Of a DNA stretch of 64,000 bases, positions 23,539-37,387 are shown one piece after another (within the stretch, counting starts at the first letter, position 1; every line of letters begins with the position of its first letter). Both the position numbers and the translations under genes were made by a program. The notes beneath the pieces are model-generated. The model saw only the letters and a program-made list of their open reading frames with translations, was not told the origin of the DNA and did no database searches. The DNA comes from Ecdyonurus torrentis (Eukaryota; Arthropoda; Insecta; Ephemeroptera; Heptageniidae): positions 8,324,170-8,388,169 of the forward strand of contig OX439136.1 of the NCBI GenBank assembly GCA_949318235.1, read 5' to 3'.

Positions 23539-23892
23539 TAATATTAATATTAGGATCTTAATATAAATCAAGTTTACTGTTTTAAAAATTCATAAAAAGA
23601 AACCAAAAAAGAAATATTTGATCAAGTAGTGTGTATATTTAAAACAACGACAACTAAACTATTAACATTTTAACTACTGTACCTAAAAAATATATCCAAA
23701 TAAATATATATTTAAATTAATAAAGTTATCCACTCATACCCATGTATCACTATCTATATTCTAGTGGATATTGTATTTGGCAAAACTTGGAGTATTCTTA
23801 ATTAAATATGATTTGTGCATTATTATTATTATGAGCTTTTGCTAGATATCAAAAAGTGCAAAATTTGTGACAATATTATAATATTTACATCA

Positions 23893-23897
<5 letters not shown>

Positions 23898-23979
<82 letters not shown>
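23898..23979. repeat. (TA)n microsatellite
   Basis: About 80 bases of TA with one T interruption near 23951. A poly-T run lies at 24089-24121. Confidence 0.95.
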
Positions 23980-23983
<4 letters not shown>

Positions 23984-24085
23984 TTGTTTATACATGTAAC
24001 AAATCCAGTTTGGTTTATGTTCATCGAGGCAATAATTGAGTAAAACATGAGATAACATTGTAACTAGGTAATATCATATTTAATG

Positions 24086-24122
<37 letters not shown>

Positions 24123-24242
24123 GTGCTATACGTACATTAAGAAAAAAAATTCATTGATTTAGAAACTTTAGGCTTGATTGTTATTCCCTACTTCCTCGAC
24201 AAAATCTACCATTATTTTCTTTCTATTTCTACTATCTGATTA

Positions 24243-24423
24243 ATTTACTAATACAGAAACAACTGTTTTGAAGCTGACTTTAAGCAATTTTGTTCACATA
24301 CATTTCCGTTTCAACATACTATGCATGCATAATAATTAATATGTGTAGTAAGTAGAAACAGAAGCGGATGTGAGTGAAATTGCTTTAAGTCGGCCTAAAA
24401 CCAGTTGTTCCTCTATTAGTCAA
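24243..24423. mobile_element. TA-type foldback MITE, family C copy 2 (diverged)
   Basis: Shares AACTGTTTTGAAGCTGACTT, GAAGCGGATGTGAG and AGTTGTTCCT with the copy at 23.4 kb, but the left end is degraded. Confidence 0.7.
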
Positions 24424-24644
24424 CAATAATAAAATGTAGTTCCTAGTTACAAAAGTACCTTGGATCATCTCCTATAGTAGTATTATGTACTTTTAATTCT
24501 AATCATGGTTTTTAATATCCCAAGGCCTCATGTAGTTAATATATAATTAAGTCAATCCTAGCATAGATTTTTATTTACTATTATTATATATTTTTTTTAA
24601 TATGGTAAATTAAAGAAAATAAATCATTATGGTTAGGTATGATA

Positions 24645-24930
24645 AAATTAAAAAGGAAGGGATAGATAAACCAGTAACAAGCCTTAACATAGTGAAAATC
24701 TTGCTAGTAAAGAGATTTTTTTAATAGTCTTAGTCATGAATTGTGAATCTTATACATTTAACGTTGCAAAAGGCCTCACCTGAGTTTTAAAGGTAACCAG
24801 AAAGTGGCTATGTATTAGAAGAATAGCGCTGTAGTAAGATTTTCACCAAATTATCAGACATCTGAAGTATACTTATATTTATGTTGTGCTAGTTTTGTCT
24901 GTCCTTTCTTTTTAATTTTGTTATTAGATT
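24645..24930. mobile_element. Possible foldback element
   Basis: Left AAAATTAAAAAGGAAGGGAT pairs with right TCCTTTCTTTTTAATTTT. The next left segment AACCAGTAACAAGCCTTA resembles the 22.6-kb foldback. Borders are approximate, and the middle is not clearly palindromic. Confidence 0.45.
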
Positions 24931-25312
24931 TTTTTTGTTTATGTATTTTGTTTTTCCCAATTAAGTCCATTAACAAGAAATTACGCTCAAATTTGAAGAA
25001 AAAAAATATGCTAGGACCTTATCATTATGTCTTTTTGTATTTAGTTTGTCTATCCTCCAGCACCAAACTACAAATTAGTAAATCTTGAAATAAAAATATC
25101 AATTCTTAAAATTTTACAATTACAAACAGGCATAGATATTAGATAGTGTAATGCTTATTGATTAAAAAGCCCAGCTTTTTATGTTGGGACTTATAAAAAA
25201 ATAAAGAAATTTCGCCTGCAAAATTATAATGTAATATTTTTAACAAAAAACAAATCAAAGAATGGATTCTAAAATGAAGTTTGCTCACTTATTTTGTTTG
25301 TTGTTGTAGTCT

Positions 25313-25364
25313 CTATGATTTGATGGCAAGTTTCTCAGCCTTTTCCTTCTCTGCCATTTGGTAT
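25313..25364 (-). CDS. MPC2: MPC2 exon 4 (residues 108-124, stop)
   Basis: Encodes YQMAEKEKAEKLAIKS and TAG. Acceptor ttctcag. No canonical AATAAA was seen on the minus strand in the next 150 bases. Confidence 0.9.
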
Positions 25365-27262
25365 CTGAGAACAGAAAAAGATTTGAAATTATATTTTATG
25401 TGCTACTAAAGTATCATTCACATGGAGAGAAAATTGTAAGTCTAATGACGGAAGTTTCCCTTTTTCTCTCTCAACGAACATCAACAGATGTTGACGGAAA
25501 TTGATGGGTACGCAAAATTTACCTATTTCACAAAAGAAAGTGTACTGCGGATGCATGGAAAACTGACCGATACTGACATACAAAGCTGCACTAATATAAA
25601 TAAATTGCCCCTCTCACCATAACTGACAGATGGAGTTATGCTTATGTACACAAATGCAACCATTTACATGCATCTGTCACTATCCATCATTTTAATGAAT
25701 AGTGATGGATAAAAAGCTGGGCGTTGTCAGCATTACCTGTCAGTATACTTTAGTTTTGCAAGCATGTGAAAGGGTTCATTTTTTAACATCATTAACAAGT
25801 TGCAACAATACTGTTTCATTAATATGTTTACCCGTCAATGGACAAGGCAGGGAGAGAGAGAGAGAGACAGAGAGAGAGACAGAGAGAGGAAAGAGGGTGG
25901 GTGGGTGATCATATTTTGGTGTGTTTTGATATACAGTAAGTCAAGTAAAAGGCAGACAAGTACAGCAGTAAACACCTACTATTTTATTGGTATGCGTGAA
26001 ATTCTTTGACTGACAAATTCTACTTAATCCCACAGTACAACAAGACAGTACATACTGTACAATAAAGATAGGTTGTCCAGGTGGAAGTGACGTTTCATGA
26101 ATAGTTTAACTTAATATTGCTGTTCATTATACTCTTATTCTGTTAACTAAAGCAATGCTCAACTGTATAAGGTTCTTTGATAAATACGACCATATTTAAA
26201 TTGATGTCACAACCACTATGTAGTGACCCTGGAGTAATAATAACAATAGAATATCATACCTGATAGCTCTTGACAGCTGGTACAATGAAGTAGCAGCTAC
26301 AAAAATATTGACTGAGAACAGACTCCAGTTCTTGGGGATGATGACGAGAGAATATCTGGACCAGATGACACCAGTGGCGGCAAGTGACCCTGCTTGACCT
26401 AAACTCAATTTGTCTGCTGGACGTTGAAGGTCACCAATACCAGCAATAACAAGGCTCTGAGGAAAAGAAGACATGAAAAATGTTAATTTTTATTATTATT
26501 TAAAGCATATATCATAGCTATGCTATGGCGCTGTGGGTTAACATTTTACGGAACACTTTCTGTTTATCATACTGTATTATCAAATTTTTAATTTTGGTTC
26601 CAATATATTTTAAATAGAAAACTTAAAGAACCTTTCGTCAAATTGATCAAAATACAATTAATACATGAACAATTATTATAATAGAATGCAGTTCCTTAAG
26701 CGCGGTTTTCCACATACCGGTATGTTTGCATACATACGGTTTGTGGTCGTTTAATACATAATTGAATTACTTTAAATTTATTTTGAGAGCGATGTTAATA
26801 AAATGTAACTTTAAAATGTAATTTAAAAAGTCCTTCATAAAGATAAAAATAAACTGTAGAGTCGGCACACAGATATGACACAATTAAAATGCAAAAATAA
26901 AAATTTATAAAAATTTTAGACAACAAAAATGTAAAAAATATGCTAATTTTAAAAATAATATTTTTTGAAACAGATTTTTACAACACGTACTTACCCATTT
27001 AAATAAAGGTGCCCAGAAAAATACAGTTTTGGGTCCTGAAATCAGTAAAAAAAAAAAAATAGATCAAAACTACAAAATTAGGGCACTGTGCCAAGGTCGC
27101 GATTGAATGGGACCCAGAGGTTGAAAGATCAAACCTACTTCTACATAATTTTACATTAAGTTGTGGTTATAATGTACCTGCTGGATGATTCCAAAGTGGT
27201 TGAAACTTTGATGGAACAAATTTATCCAAGACTGCTATAGATTTTCTATAAATAATCGACAT
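25313..27262 (-). CDS. MPC2: Mitochondrial pyruvate carrier 2 (four exons, complete)
   Basis: MPC2 pairs with MPC1 in the inner mitochondrial membrane to import pyruvate into the matrix (family knowledge). Exons 27262-27178, 27035-26995, 26456-26260 and 25364-25313 join in phase (1, 0, 2) into 124 residues ending in TAG, close to the usual MPC2 length. The N-terminus MSIIYRKSIAVLDKF is an amphipathic helix. Family landmarks are WNHPAGPKTVFFWAPLFKW (25-42), LVIAGIGDLQRPADKLSLGQ (44-63), TGVIWSRYSLVIIPKNW (70-86) and SLFSVNIFVAATSLYQL (87-103). There are about three membrane segments (33-50, 62-83, 87-106). The C-terminus is a charged tail rich in Lys and Glu. MPC1 is excluded by the WSRYSLVIIPKNW wording. 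I see no neighbour of related function. Confidence 0.95.
26260..26456 (-). CDS. MPC2: MPC2 exon 3 (residues 43-108)
   Basis: Holds most of the conserved core, from SLVIAGIGDL to LSRAIR. Acceptor cctcag, donor gtatga. Ends with two bases of Arg108. Confidence 0.96.
26995..27035 (-). CDS. MPC2: MPC2 exon 2 (residues 29-42)
   Basis: A 41-base micro-exon encoding GPKTVFFWAPLFKW, the start of membrane segment 1. Acceptor tttcag, donor gtaagt. Confidence 0.93.
27178..27262 (-). CDS. MPC2: MPC2 exon 1 (residues 1-29)
   Basis: ATG after CCTAAAAA; encodes MSIIYRKSIAVLDKFVPSKF and QPLWNHPA plus one base of Gly29. Donor gtacat. Confidence 0.9.
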
Positions 27263-28426
27263 TTTTTAGGGCGTAAAATTTTATCTTGCTTTGATTACAA
27301 AAAATTTAGCAGACGACTTTGAGAAATCAAAATACCAACTTATTAAAATAAATATCCCAAAAATTAGAAGTTAAAAATTTATGTTTGAAAAATCTTTGAA
27401 AGATTATATACTAGCAATTATATACAAAATATAATAATATGTATTGCAAAATAAAATTGAAACTTAAATCTGACTTTTTTCCTTGGTTATACAAATAAAA
27501 TGTTTAGTACCTAAATTTAGTAAGAAATTTCGTCAAAAAATTACTAAAAGTAACACTAAACCCTCTAGCGGTTAAAAAATGAACCACTCAAGTCCAGCAT
27601 TTGAGTTGCAGCGGGAAGAGGTATATTGAAGGCAGATTTTTTATTTTATGTATTTGCTTGGATAAAACATTACTTCAAATCTCATTTTCTTATATAAATA
27701 AATTTTAATATAATAATGGTGCGTAAAGGTCAACATTTTTATTACTATACGGTTAAGCTAATTTAATTTTCATATGCGAGCGACAGATTACAAAAATTGC
27801 CTTTTACGGGATCGAATCCTTAATATCATTATGTGCATAATAGTGCATTAATATATAGCTTTTATAATAATTTATATATTGCATTTTTTTTTCTATATGA
27901 TATTTAATATAAATATTTTAGTTATGTTATATTTTATGTAATTGTAATTAAAAAAATATATATATATAAAGATAAAAATCGTTTTATATAATATAGTAAC
28001 TTTTTTTTCCCAGATGAATATATATTAAATGTATGATAATGCCAGAGAAGTGCTGCCACATTCGGTTAGTTTGAAAAATATATTATTATTACACAATGCA
28101 CGTACCATTGTATAGGTGCACCTTATACCTTATATAAGCACAAAGCACACACAGATAAAATAAAATACATATAATTTATGCTGTATTTATGTCATATAGC
28201 ATAATTTAAGCATACTTTTTATTCTATATATTTATATTATTTGTCGAACTATTGCTGAAATCAGGCTAAATTAATTATTAAATATTTACTTTCAAAATCT
28301 CTTTAATTGTATTATATTAAATATGCATATATATAGTTTTTGTTAGAATTATATATTATTTATATTTAAAATTCTGAGAAGAAAATCAAATATAAGTAAA
28401 TGAAATATTTTTGCAACACAGTTTTT
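27263..28426. other. AT-rich DNA upstream of MPC2
   Basis: Would hold the MPC2 promoter and 5' UTR. I cannot identify a core element with confidence. No other exon is seen. Confidence 0.35.
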
Positions 28427-28800
28427 GCTGTGTGTGCGCATGACGTCAAAATAAATGTGCTTCGATTCCATAATTGAGCAACGAATATATATATATAATA
28501 ATAATATATATATTCATAATAAATATATAATAATATATTATAATAATATAATAAATAGGACAAACATGCGTTTTCGCTAATTTCTTTGGAAAATAAGTAT
28601 TTTTTTTTGTTATTATTTTTTTTTTCGCAAACTTGAAAACCTATTTCAACTTATTAACAACATTATAATGCGCTCAAAAAATTTTCTAATAATTTTTAAA
28701 CTGGCAAAATGTGTCATTTTTCCATACCAGCCCATATGTTATTTTTAGTACTCGCTTATGGCGTTGATTTTAAACATGAATGCAACCATCCTGTACATAA
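28427..28800 (+). mobile_element. Family D repeat, copy 1 (with TA-rich insertion)
   Basis: Landmarks are CGCATGACGTCAA, TTGAGCAACGAAT, TTTCTTTGGAAAATAAGTA, AAACTGGCAAAATG, CCATACCAGCCCATATGTTA and TTAAACATGAATGCAACC. A TA-rich stretch at 28486-28555 interrupts it compared with the 59-kb copy. Confidence 0.7.
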
Positions 28801-29702
28801 ACAGTAAAAATGTAAAAATATAGGAAATCTACGATTAATTAATTATATTTTTGCTAAATGTTTAATTTCATTATACTATTTATTTATTTTGAGTATGACT
28901 ACTTAAAATATATACGTAATTATGAATCATTAAAGCATAAAATTAAATAAATTATTTATTGTTTTGTAGAATGTAACCTTGCTATTTATAACGACAAAGA
29001 AAAAAAAGGATAAACTTTAATCTTTAATATATTTAATTTGTATAATACAACTCATTAATACGTGCTGTTTATGTAGATGTGAACCGAGCATTGCTTTGTA
29101 TTATACTGATCGTAGGAGAAAGAAATGAAATAAACCAAAAAGACAAAAAATAAAAATAATATAATAAATATATAATGATAATAATTTTGGTAATTTTATT
29201 GCATGTTCTAAAAGAGGAAATTACCTTGAATCAATCATATGCAAAATTCTAATTATTTTTTTTTTTTTCGAGTTCATTTACTATTTTTAAATATTTTTTG
29301 AAATGACGTCACGGACGCGGTAACTTTGTCTATATCAGCACATGCATAAATTGTCACCCGGCCCCTTGACAACATTTTTCAATTTTCAAATATTTATTAA
29401 AAATACTTTATGAACTCGAAACTAAGAAATTTTAATATCAATTGATTTAGGACAATGCATGTCCTCTTCTGGAATATGAAATACAATTACCCCACTCCCT
29501 TTTTTATTCTTTGCTCATTTTGAATTTTGAAAAGTTATTTATTATTACTATGTCCACTGAATTTAAACATTGAAATATTATATGAAGTTATAATATTGTA
29601 AACTCTTCTATGGTAAAATAAAATAATAGAGTATATTAATATACAAGTAATTCTGTATAAAAAAAAATTGCTGTGTAAAATACAAATAATTAAACCATAA
29701 CT

Positions 29703-30000
29703 ACATATAGGGTCTATGCATTCATGTTAAAGTCGACGCCATGTTGGAGTACTTAATACATGGTTTGGTATAGGAAAATGACGGATTTTAAATTTTAACA
29801 ATTTAAAAATACTAAGCAATTTTTTTGAGACCATTAATTGACGATTGAATTAGGTAATTAGAATAGTTAGGTTGAATTAGTATCACAAGTATGTGGGAAA
29901 AATAGCAATAATAAAAAATTGACCGCATTTCCCTTTAGAAAAGAGTGAAAAACAAAGTTTGTCCTATTCTTGTGTCAAACTTATCATTTTAAATCCATCA
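29703..30000 (-). mobile_element. Family D repeat, reversed partial copy
   Basis: ATAGGGTCTATGCATTCATG, TTAAAGTCGACGCCATG, GGTATAGGAAAATGACGG and ATACTAAGCAATTTTTTTGA match the reverse complement of family D. The far end is diverged. Confidence 0.5.
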
Positions 30001-30808
30001 TTCATAAGGCAGATGAGGCAGATCCCACTGTAAAAAATTTCTGTGTATAGCTCGAGCACCTTTAAAAAAAATCTTTATGAGTCTAAAACTTAAGTAAACC
30101 TTGCATAAGTTTTTTTTTTTTTAATAATTCTATTACCACCCACATTAATGCAATGCATGTTTCATATTGTTAGTTGTTGTTATTATTTTAAACGCTAGAA
30201 ACTTTTTAATATCATTTTTTATTTTTAAATCATTATGACTGCGAAGAGCTGCTATATCGTTAATTTTATATCTTTCGATCATCTTCTTATTTTTTTCTAT
30301 GTTTTTTTCTTTCACTTCAAGATATTAAAATATAAATAAGGAAAGTGGCTTTCAAAATTAAGAAGCATTGAGTAGCGATCATAAAGTAAAATTGTAAAAA
30401 GCTATAAATAAAAATAACATTTATAAAGGAAAAATTCATCTAAAAATTCTTGAGAAATTACTTAATTATTTAACAATCATTTATTTGCCTAATTATTATT
30501 ATTATTTTAAATGTAACCTGAGAGCTGATTCTGTCCATTACAATTCATCTTTAGTATTGAAAAACAGAGCTTCTATAATAACATGTTTTTATTTTGTAAT
30601 TTGAACGTATACAAAAGAATATAAACAAAACACTCTGAATGAAAACGGATAGTGTTGATTTTGCTATATCACCCAAAGCAAAAATAAAATATATTTTATT
30701 TACAGTACATAAGAAAATATAAAATTTTGTTTTTCGATCTCAATGTCATTTTTTTCGGATAATATAAAAAACAAAAGTATAATATACCTTCATACGTCAC
30801 AGCTCTCT

Positions 30809-30810
<2 letters not shown>

Positions 30811-30843
<33 letters not shown>
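30811..30843. repeat. (TAA)n microsatellite
   Basis: About eleven AAT/TAA units. The surrounding 30001-31258 is AT-rich with no exon or element end recognised. Confidence 0.9.
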
Positions 30844-31258
30844 TAACGGCTTTTATTGGGTGAATTCAGGCATACAGCCTCTCAATTTAACCCAACTGTT
30901 TTAGAGTACTGTCAGTTACAATATATAATAATTAATAGTGTTAAACGTTAAACATATAATGTTATAAATTATTTTAAAAATTATGTTAATAAGTTTCGTG
31001 TCATAAGGTCATATATAAGGTCAAAGACTTTTCTATATTCGAACATGATACATGGTGATGATGATACATTACAGTATATCTTATTTAAAACTATATGGAA
31101 TTATATGAAGTCAGATTTAACTCATTTTATATTTTTTTAACCCGTAGTTTTTTTTTTTTTTTACATTAATATATACGTATACCTCTTGTTTTTTTAAACA
31201 TTTGAAGTTATACTCACTTAGTGCTACTTGAAGCGTGTATGCACTGTATAATATACTG

Positions 31259-31399
<141 letters not shown>

Positions 31400-31461
31400 C
31401 AACCTCGTATTAAATTTTTAATTTTTCCAACTTTTGAAGGTGTCATTAAAATTTACAAACT

Positions 31462-31464
<3 letters not shown>

Positions 31465-31498
<34 letters not shown>
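31465..31498. repeat. (CT)n microsatellite
   Basis: Pure CT run. The following 31499-32112 has no recognisable gene or element. Confidence 0.95.
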
Positions 31499-31500
<2 letters not shown>

Positions 31501-32112
31501 AAAAGTGTTAAAATCTTCAACCACGATAAATTATGAGTACCCTCAAGTCAAACGCAAACTAAAAGTTTACTTTTGTAAAAAAAAAAAATGTCTAGCTTTT
31601 TTAATGAGTTTCTATTTGATAAAGATTTTTCGTAGAAATATTGAAATTGACATGTTTTTTAATATAAAATTTCTAAAACTTTTTGATATTTTACCAGCTG
31701 TCAAAAAATATTGTATAAAATGTCTATATTTATTAGTAGTTATTATTATGTATATTTGTTTTATACGTTATAATGTCATTATTAACGTATTTTTATTAGT
31801 TTTTGTGGCAATTTTTGGTTATAAAATTTTATTATGCACTCGTATTTTTACCAAATAAAAAATAGCAAGGTAGTTGAGTAGTATTTGAGTTGGTATTTTT
31901 TCTCATAATAAAAGTGTAGTGTATTGTATTGTTGCTTAATTCTTATAGCCTTCATCATTAAGTTGACATATTTAGCAAAATGTGGGAGACCCCATTTTTT
32001 TTTATATAATTCTGAAAAGAGGCAATCATTTTGATGTGTGATTTTCTAATTTTTGAATTTATATTTAGTAATTTTAATCTATTTTTAAAAATAATAAATG
32101 ATAGCAGGATAC

Positions 32113-32455
32113 TTAAAGCCATAGACCACATAAAACAATGTGTGCTTTTTAATTAATAAACACGAAATGGGATCTTCAAAACTGATGACAATTTTTACCA
32201 GAATGTTAATGTAGCTCTACGAGAGAGCGTAAAAAATACTGTAAAGTATGCAATTTGCTTGAAAATTCATGTTTATGACGTCAGAAACATGCAAAAATTA
32301 GTATGAAAATGTTGTCTGGGTTGCATAAATTGAATTTTCTGATACGTGGCTACTGTTGGGTTTTGAGACCAATATATGTAATTGTTATTAATGTAAGTCC
32401 CATCAAGTGTTTTGTGATATAAATGCTTATGTTTTTCTCTGGTCTATTCCTTTAA
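32113..32455 (-). mobile_element. TTAA-ended MITE, family A copy 2
   Basis: Reverse orientation, starting TTAAAGCCATAGACCACA and ending TCTGGTCTATTCCTTTAA, with TTAA at both ends. Carries the shared core with TATGACGTCAGAAACATG and GTTGCATAAATTGAATTTTC. Confidence 0.88.
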
Positions 32456-32989
32456 TATATATGAAAACACAATATATATTAACAAATTCTGTATTATGGT
32501 CTTATTAATAAGTTATTATAACAAATTATTATAGTAAATTATTATTATTATGTTTCCTTTGTACGATCGATATAATAACAACACTTGGTCAAAAATAATT
32601 ACGTAAAATTGTAAAGAGACTATAAGACATACCGTATACGTTTTTATTCTATATGTTATTATGGACCGTGAAAATGACGACTCTTTTAATTAGCTTAAAG
32701 CTATCTTATTTATAAACACGCTATTTTTATGTAAATAAGGTTATAATAAAATATTAATGTATGAGTCGTACGTTTTAAACACTGGTATATGATCTTGTCT
32801 TTTATAATTCTATGTTACCCCTGAATTTAGGCAAAAAGCTGAACTTTTTTTTTGTCATTTATTTCATGTGCTACTTTGCCAAATATAGATTCGATGTTTT
32901 ACAAAACAATATACCTGACAGTAAATTTATCAAAGTCTTGCTACTTCACGTTTTTTTCACTGTCTTTCCTTCTTTCTTTCCTCCTTCCA

Positions 32990-33027
<38 letters not shown>

Positions 33028-33085
33028 TGGCCAAAACATCATATTAGCCGCCAAAAATCAACGATAATATATACCATACACATTC

Positions 33086-33117
<32 letters not shown>

Positions 33118-33804
33118 TTTCCCATGTAACATAAAATATCGTATGTCGTAAAGTCATCGTAACAAAATACGTACTATATGTGTGTACAATAAATCAACAC
33201 AACAATACATTTGGTTTTGTTACAAATTACATTGTTGGCTCATGTTTTTACTTGTGTGTATGTTTTGTTTACGCATCACATGTTACACATTCTTGGGGAT
33301 AGAGTAAATAAAATTTGAATTCCATGCTTTTTTTTTTTTTTTTATAAATATACATACTGACATCTGATTTTTTTTTCCCCAATAAATTTATTCGTGAATT
33401 TCAATGTACAGTATACGTAACTGATATTGTAAATATTATATTATGCAACCTTTGGTAATAAAAATAAAGTGAAATAAAAAAATAAAACATAAATAAATAA
33501 AAGAATAAAATACGTACTTGTTATGCAATACTATAATATTGTTTAAACGCATAATATTATACACGCAATAATAATGAGAAATTCAATATTAAGCCCAAAT
33601 ACTATATATAGGCTCAATATTAGGTTCCCCTGCCCTCCATTTAAATGATGACTTTATACCCTGATAATTTTATCAGTGGTAGTATTTTATGTATAGTAAA
33701 GCAAACTATATTAACGGTCGTTAGCGACAGCAAGAATACAGTTTGCTTTAGTATATAGGTGGCACTACACTTACACAAAATGTAATAGCAATAGGAAGAA
33801 AAAA
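32456..33804. other. AT-rich DNA with homopolymer tracts
   Basis: Long T run at 32992-33026 and A run at 33090-33116 face each other and could pair as a hairpin around 33040-33080. No gene is recognised. Confidence 0.4.
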
Positions 33805-33923
<119 letters not shown>

Positions 33924-34448
33924 TTAATAGACTTCTGATCGCTCCTCTTTGCTACCAAAATATTCACTTTATTATTATGCTCTATTTGGCTTTTAATTAA
34001 TTTTTATTTTACTGTTCTATCTATATTTTTAATTAACTTTAATTATACTCTCTTCCTTATAATATTTTTTGTATATATACAATAATAATAAAAAATAATT
34101 TAATAATTATTAAAATTTATTATTATTATACAACTTTCAACAAAATAAGTTTTATTATTATTATTATTTTATCACTTGAAAAGTATGAAATTTAATCTCA
34201 TTTAATTATATTATAGACAATATATATTGTGCATTTATTGAGCTTCAATTTGTTATATAAAGTTTTTAGTATAAAAAAGTTAATTAAATTAAATGTTGAA
34301 GAAAATTCAAGTAATTTGTGTCAATATAAAGTTACGAATGACTTTCTTCTTTTCTTTTCTTTGTAGGGTTGATTTATAAGCTTGTAACAAAAATGTCTTT
34401 TAAATTGAAATAAATCGTATAGCTTCTTTATCTTTGCACCTGTACTAC

Positions 34449-34633
<185 letters not shown>

Positions 34634-34970
34634 CTATGAATCTTATTGTATTGTTTTACTACATTCTAGTAATTTAACTGAATGTTGTTTTTTTATTTGT
34701 ATTTGAAAGAAAATTATTTGTATATTATTTGTTATTATTATTAAAAAAAAAAAAAAAAAAGATATGTGTATACACTCTGGCCAAAACAAGGTCGTTCCCG
34801 CCAAAAGCTGTATCCGTGGTGCTAAACCAATCAGAGAGCGTGTTATAAACCTACTAGCCAATCACACTTGACTTTATATTGTTAATTACACTGTATCCGC
34901 TCGAACTAGTATTGGGATAATTGTATCTCAGTATCAAAAACGCTTGAGATGAAATAGAAAACAAAAACTG

Positions 34971-35322
34971 TTAAAGGAATAGACCAGAGAAAAGCATAAG
35001 CATTTATATTACAAAACACTTGACGGGATTTACATAAATAACATTAGTTTTGCCTTAAAACCCAACAGTAGCCCCGTAGCAGTGATCAGAATATTCTATT
35101 TATGCAACTTGCACAAACATTTTCATACTAGTTTTTGCATGTTTCTGACGTCATAAACATGAATTTTCACGCAAATTGCATACTTTGCAGTTTTTTCACT
35201 CTCTCGTTGGGCTACATTTACATTCTGGTAAAAATTGTCATCAGTTTTGAAGATCCCATTTTGTTTTTATTCATTAAAAAGAATAAAAAGTACATGTTGT
35301 TTTATGTGGTCTATGGCTTTAA
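34971..35322 (+). mobile_element. TTAA-ended MITE, family A copy 3
   Basis: TTAAAGGAATAGACCAGAGA at the left and GTGGTCTATGGCTTTAA at the right, TTAA on both ends. Best-preserved plus-orientation copy, with TTTCTGACGTCATAAACATG in the middle. Confidence 0.9.
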
Positions 35323-35749
35323 GTGGATTATTTTTAGGAAATTTAATTTGATTTTAACAGAGAAACTTATAAAACATCATAATTAAATGTTTCATGGCTT
35401 TTAGCAGTATATAAACAATGAAAATCCAAAGATTAAAACAATGTATAATTACTGTTGTACAGTATAATAATAATAGTAATAAAATTGATTACTCTGATAA
35501 AAATGAGTTTACAATGTTGTTACTAATTAAATTGAAATTTATTCTTTGAGTAGTATTATATAAAAATTTACTATACTTTCAATGTAATCTTGAAACTGGG
35601 TATTTTATTTATTATTTTTTTTATTATTTTTTTTTTCGCACATGTTTTTTAAGTCTTTTCACTTTTTGTAGTCGACCACGGAACACTATAGCACCATCGC
35701 ACGAGACACCTGAACTACAACGATATAAGCTTAAACCCCCTCTCCAGGC

Positions 35750-36070
35750 CTAGAAACATGTATTTTTAATTTATTGAACACACAATGAGATTTGTAAAAA
35801 TACATTTATTTTGACCTAAAATTCAATTGCAACGTCTAAAAGACAAATGAGAAATGTCAACTTATGCAACCTGCACAACAATTTCTTATGCATTACTGTC
35901 ACTCTGACGTCAGAGTGGCTGCAAATTGCCTTCTTTACAGACTTTTCGTGCTCTCTTGTTTGTTTACGTTTGGGTCCTGGTGAAAATTAACACCAGTTTT
36001 AAAGATCCCATTTTGTGTTCAATGATATAAAAAGTCATGTTCCATATTTTACAGAGGGGCTTTATATCAA
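35750..36070 (+). mobile_element. Diverged relative of family A
   Basis: Shares CTTATGCAACCTGCACAACA, a TCTGACGTCAGAG palindrome, TTTCGTGCTCTCTTG and TTTTAAAGATCCCATTTTGTG in family-A order, but the ends are not recognisable. Confidence 0.6.
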
Positions 36071-37319
36071 GGGGTTTTATAGTTCCAGGCCAGGTGTCAC
36101 TCATATTGGCATACTGTCGTTTCTATTGGACTTAGTATAGGGATTTGGCATATATATGTTATGGACATTGCACATAATATACTATACTGACTTATGATAG
36201 AACTACCACTGTCATATACAGCATGTTTTAAGAGCCAAGTAATGGAGGTTAACGGTTTAAAAAATTCTTAACAAATTTCTATTGCTTAAAACACGTAAAA
36301 GAATATTCTATAGAATTTTCTCATTTAAATTTTTCCAGGATTGGTTAAGAAGTTTTCTCAAAAATCGCCAAAACAAACAAACAAACAAACAAACGTATTT
36401 TTTCCTCGCAAGTGTAATATTAAATTAGGGGACTCTTAGCTTTACCCGCACTCTAAACCGATGAGCTCCATTTTATCAATGCTCAAAGTAACACACACAT
36501 AATAATTCCAGTGCTCCAAAATATCTGAAGAAATCGAGTAAATTATTTTAATTAATAAACAAAATATATACCTCTTTCAGAAAATTTGTATTTTTATAAG
36601 TAGATATAATTCTGTCTACATCTAAATAAGACAACATAATAAAGCTTTTCACCATGTTTGTTTAAGAATATATTATTGAAACTCCCCCCCCCCCCATTTA
36701 CAAGCCAAGGCTAAGCCTTGTTGGCTTGTTAACTTATTATATAACAACAGAGAATTATTATTCTCTCTCTTTTTTTTTTTTTTTTTTTTTCTATTCAAAT
36801 TTCAAAATTGTTTATTTCATTTCTCTCTCCTACAATCTGTATATACAAAACAATGCATCTGTTAAGGTTAGCATCTATAAATTCATAAAGATTCTTTTTT
36901 AATAATAATGAAAATATTATAGCGTATTTATGCTTCAAAACAGAGAACAAAGCAAATATATAATAATTAAAAATGTAAATATTTTGAAAGTAAAAGTTTA
37001 TGTAAACATTTTTAAAGTATTTGTGACTTTTTGTGGATTTTCTCTGTTTCATTTGTTTATCAGTATTCAATTTCACTCACTTGTTTTCTCATTGTAACAA
37101 GAAAAAAAATGATAAAATTTGATAAAATAAAGTATTATAATACAGCTTGATATTTAAAACGCATGTAAACGTGTCTAAAATGTGGGTTACATTTTAAAAT
37201 GACTTTGACAAACGCCTTCAAGGTATCATTGCTATTTTTTTTACTGTTATTATTATTAATAATATTGCAAGGATGAAAGAAGAACGCAAACAAATGTTGC
37301 TTTTATGAGCCACTTTTTT

Positions 37320-37324
<5 letters not shown>
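36071..37324. other. AT-rich intergenic DNA
   Basis: No exon seen. Contains (AAAC)n at 36371-36395, a C run at 36685-36697 and poly-T at 36771-36790. Confidence 0.4.

Positions 37325-37384
<60 letters not shown>
37325..37384. repeat. (CT)n microsatellite
   Basis: Pure CT run of about 60 bases. Confidence 0.95.
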
Positions 37385-37387
<3 letters not shown>

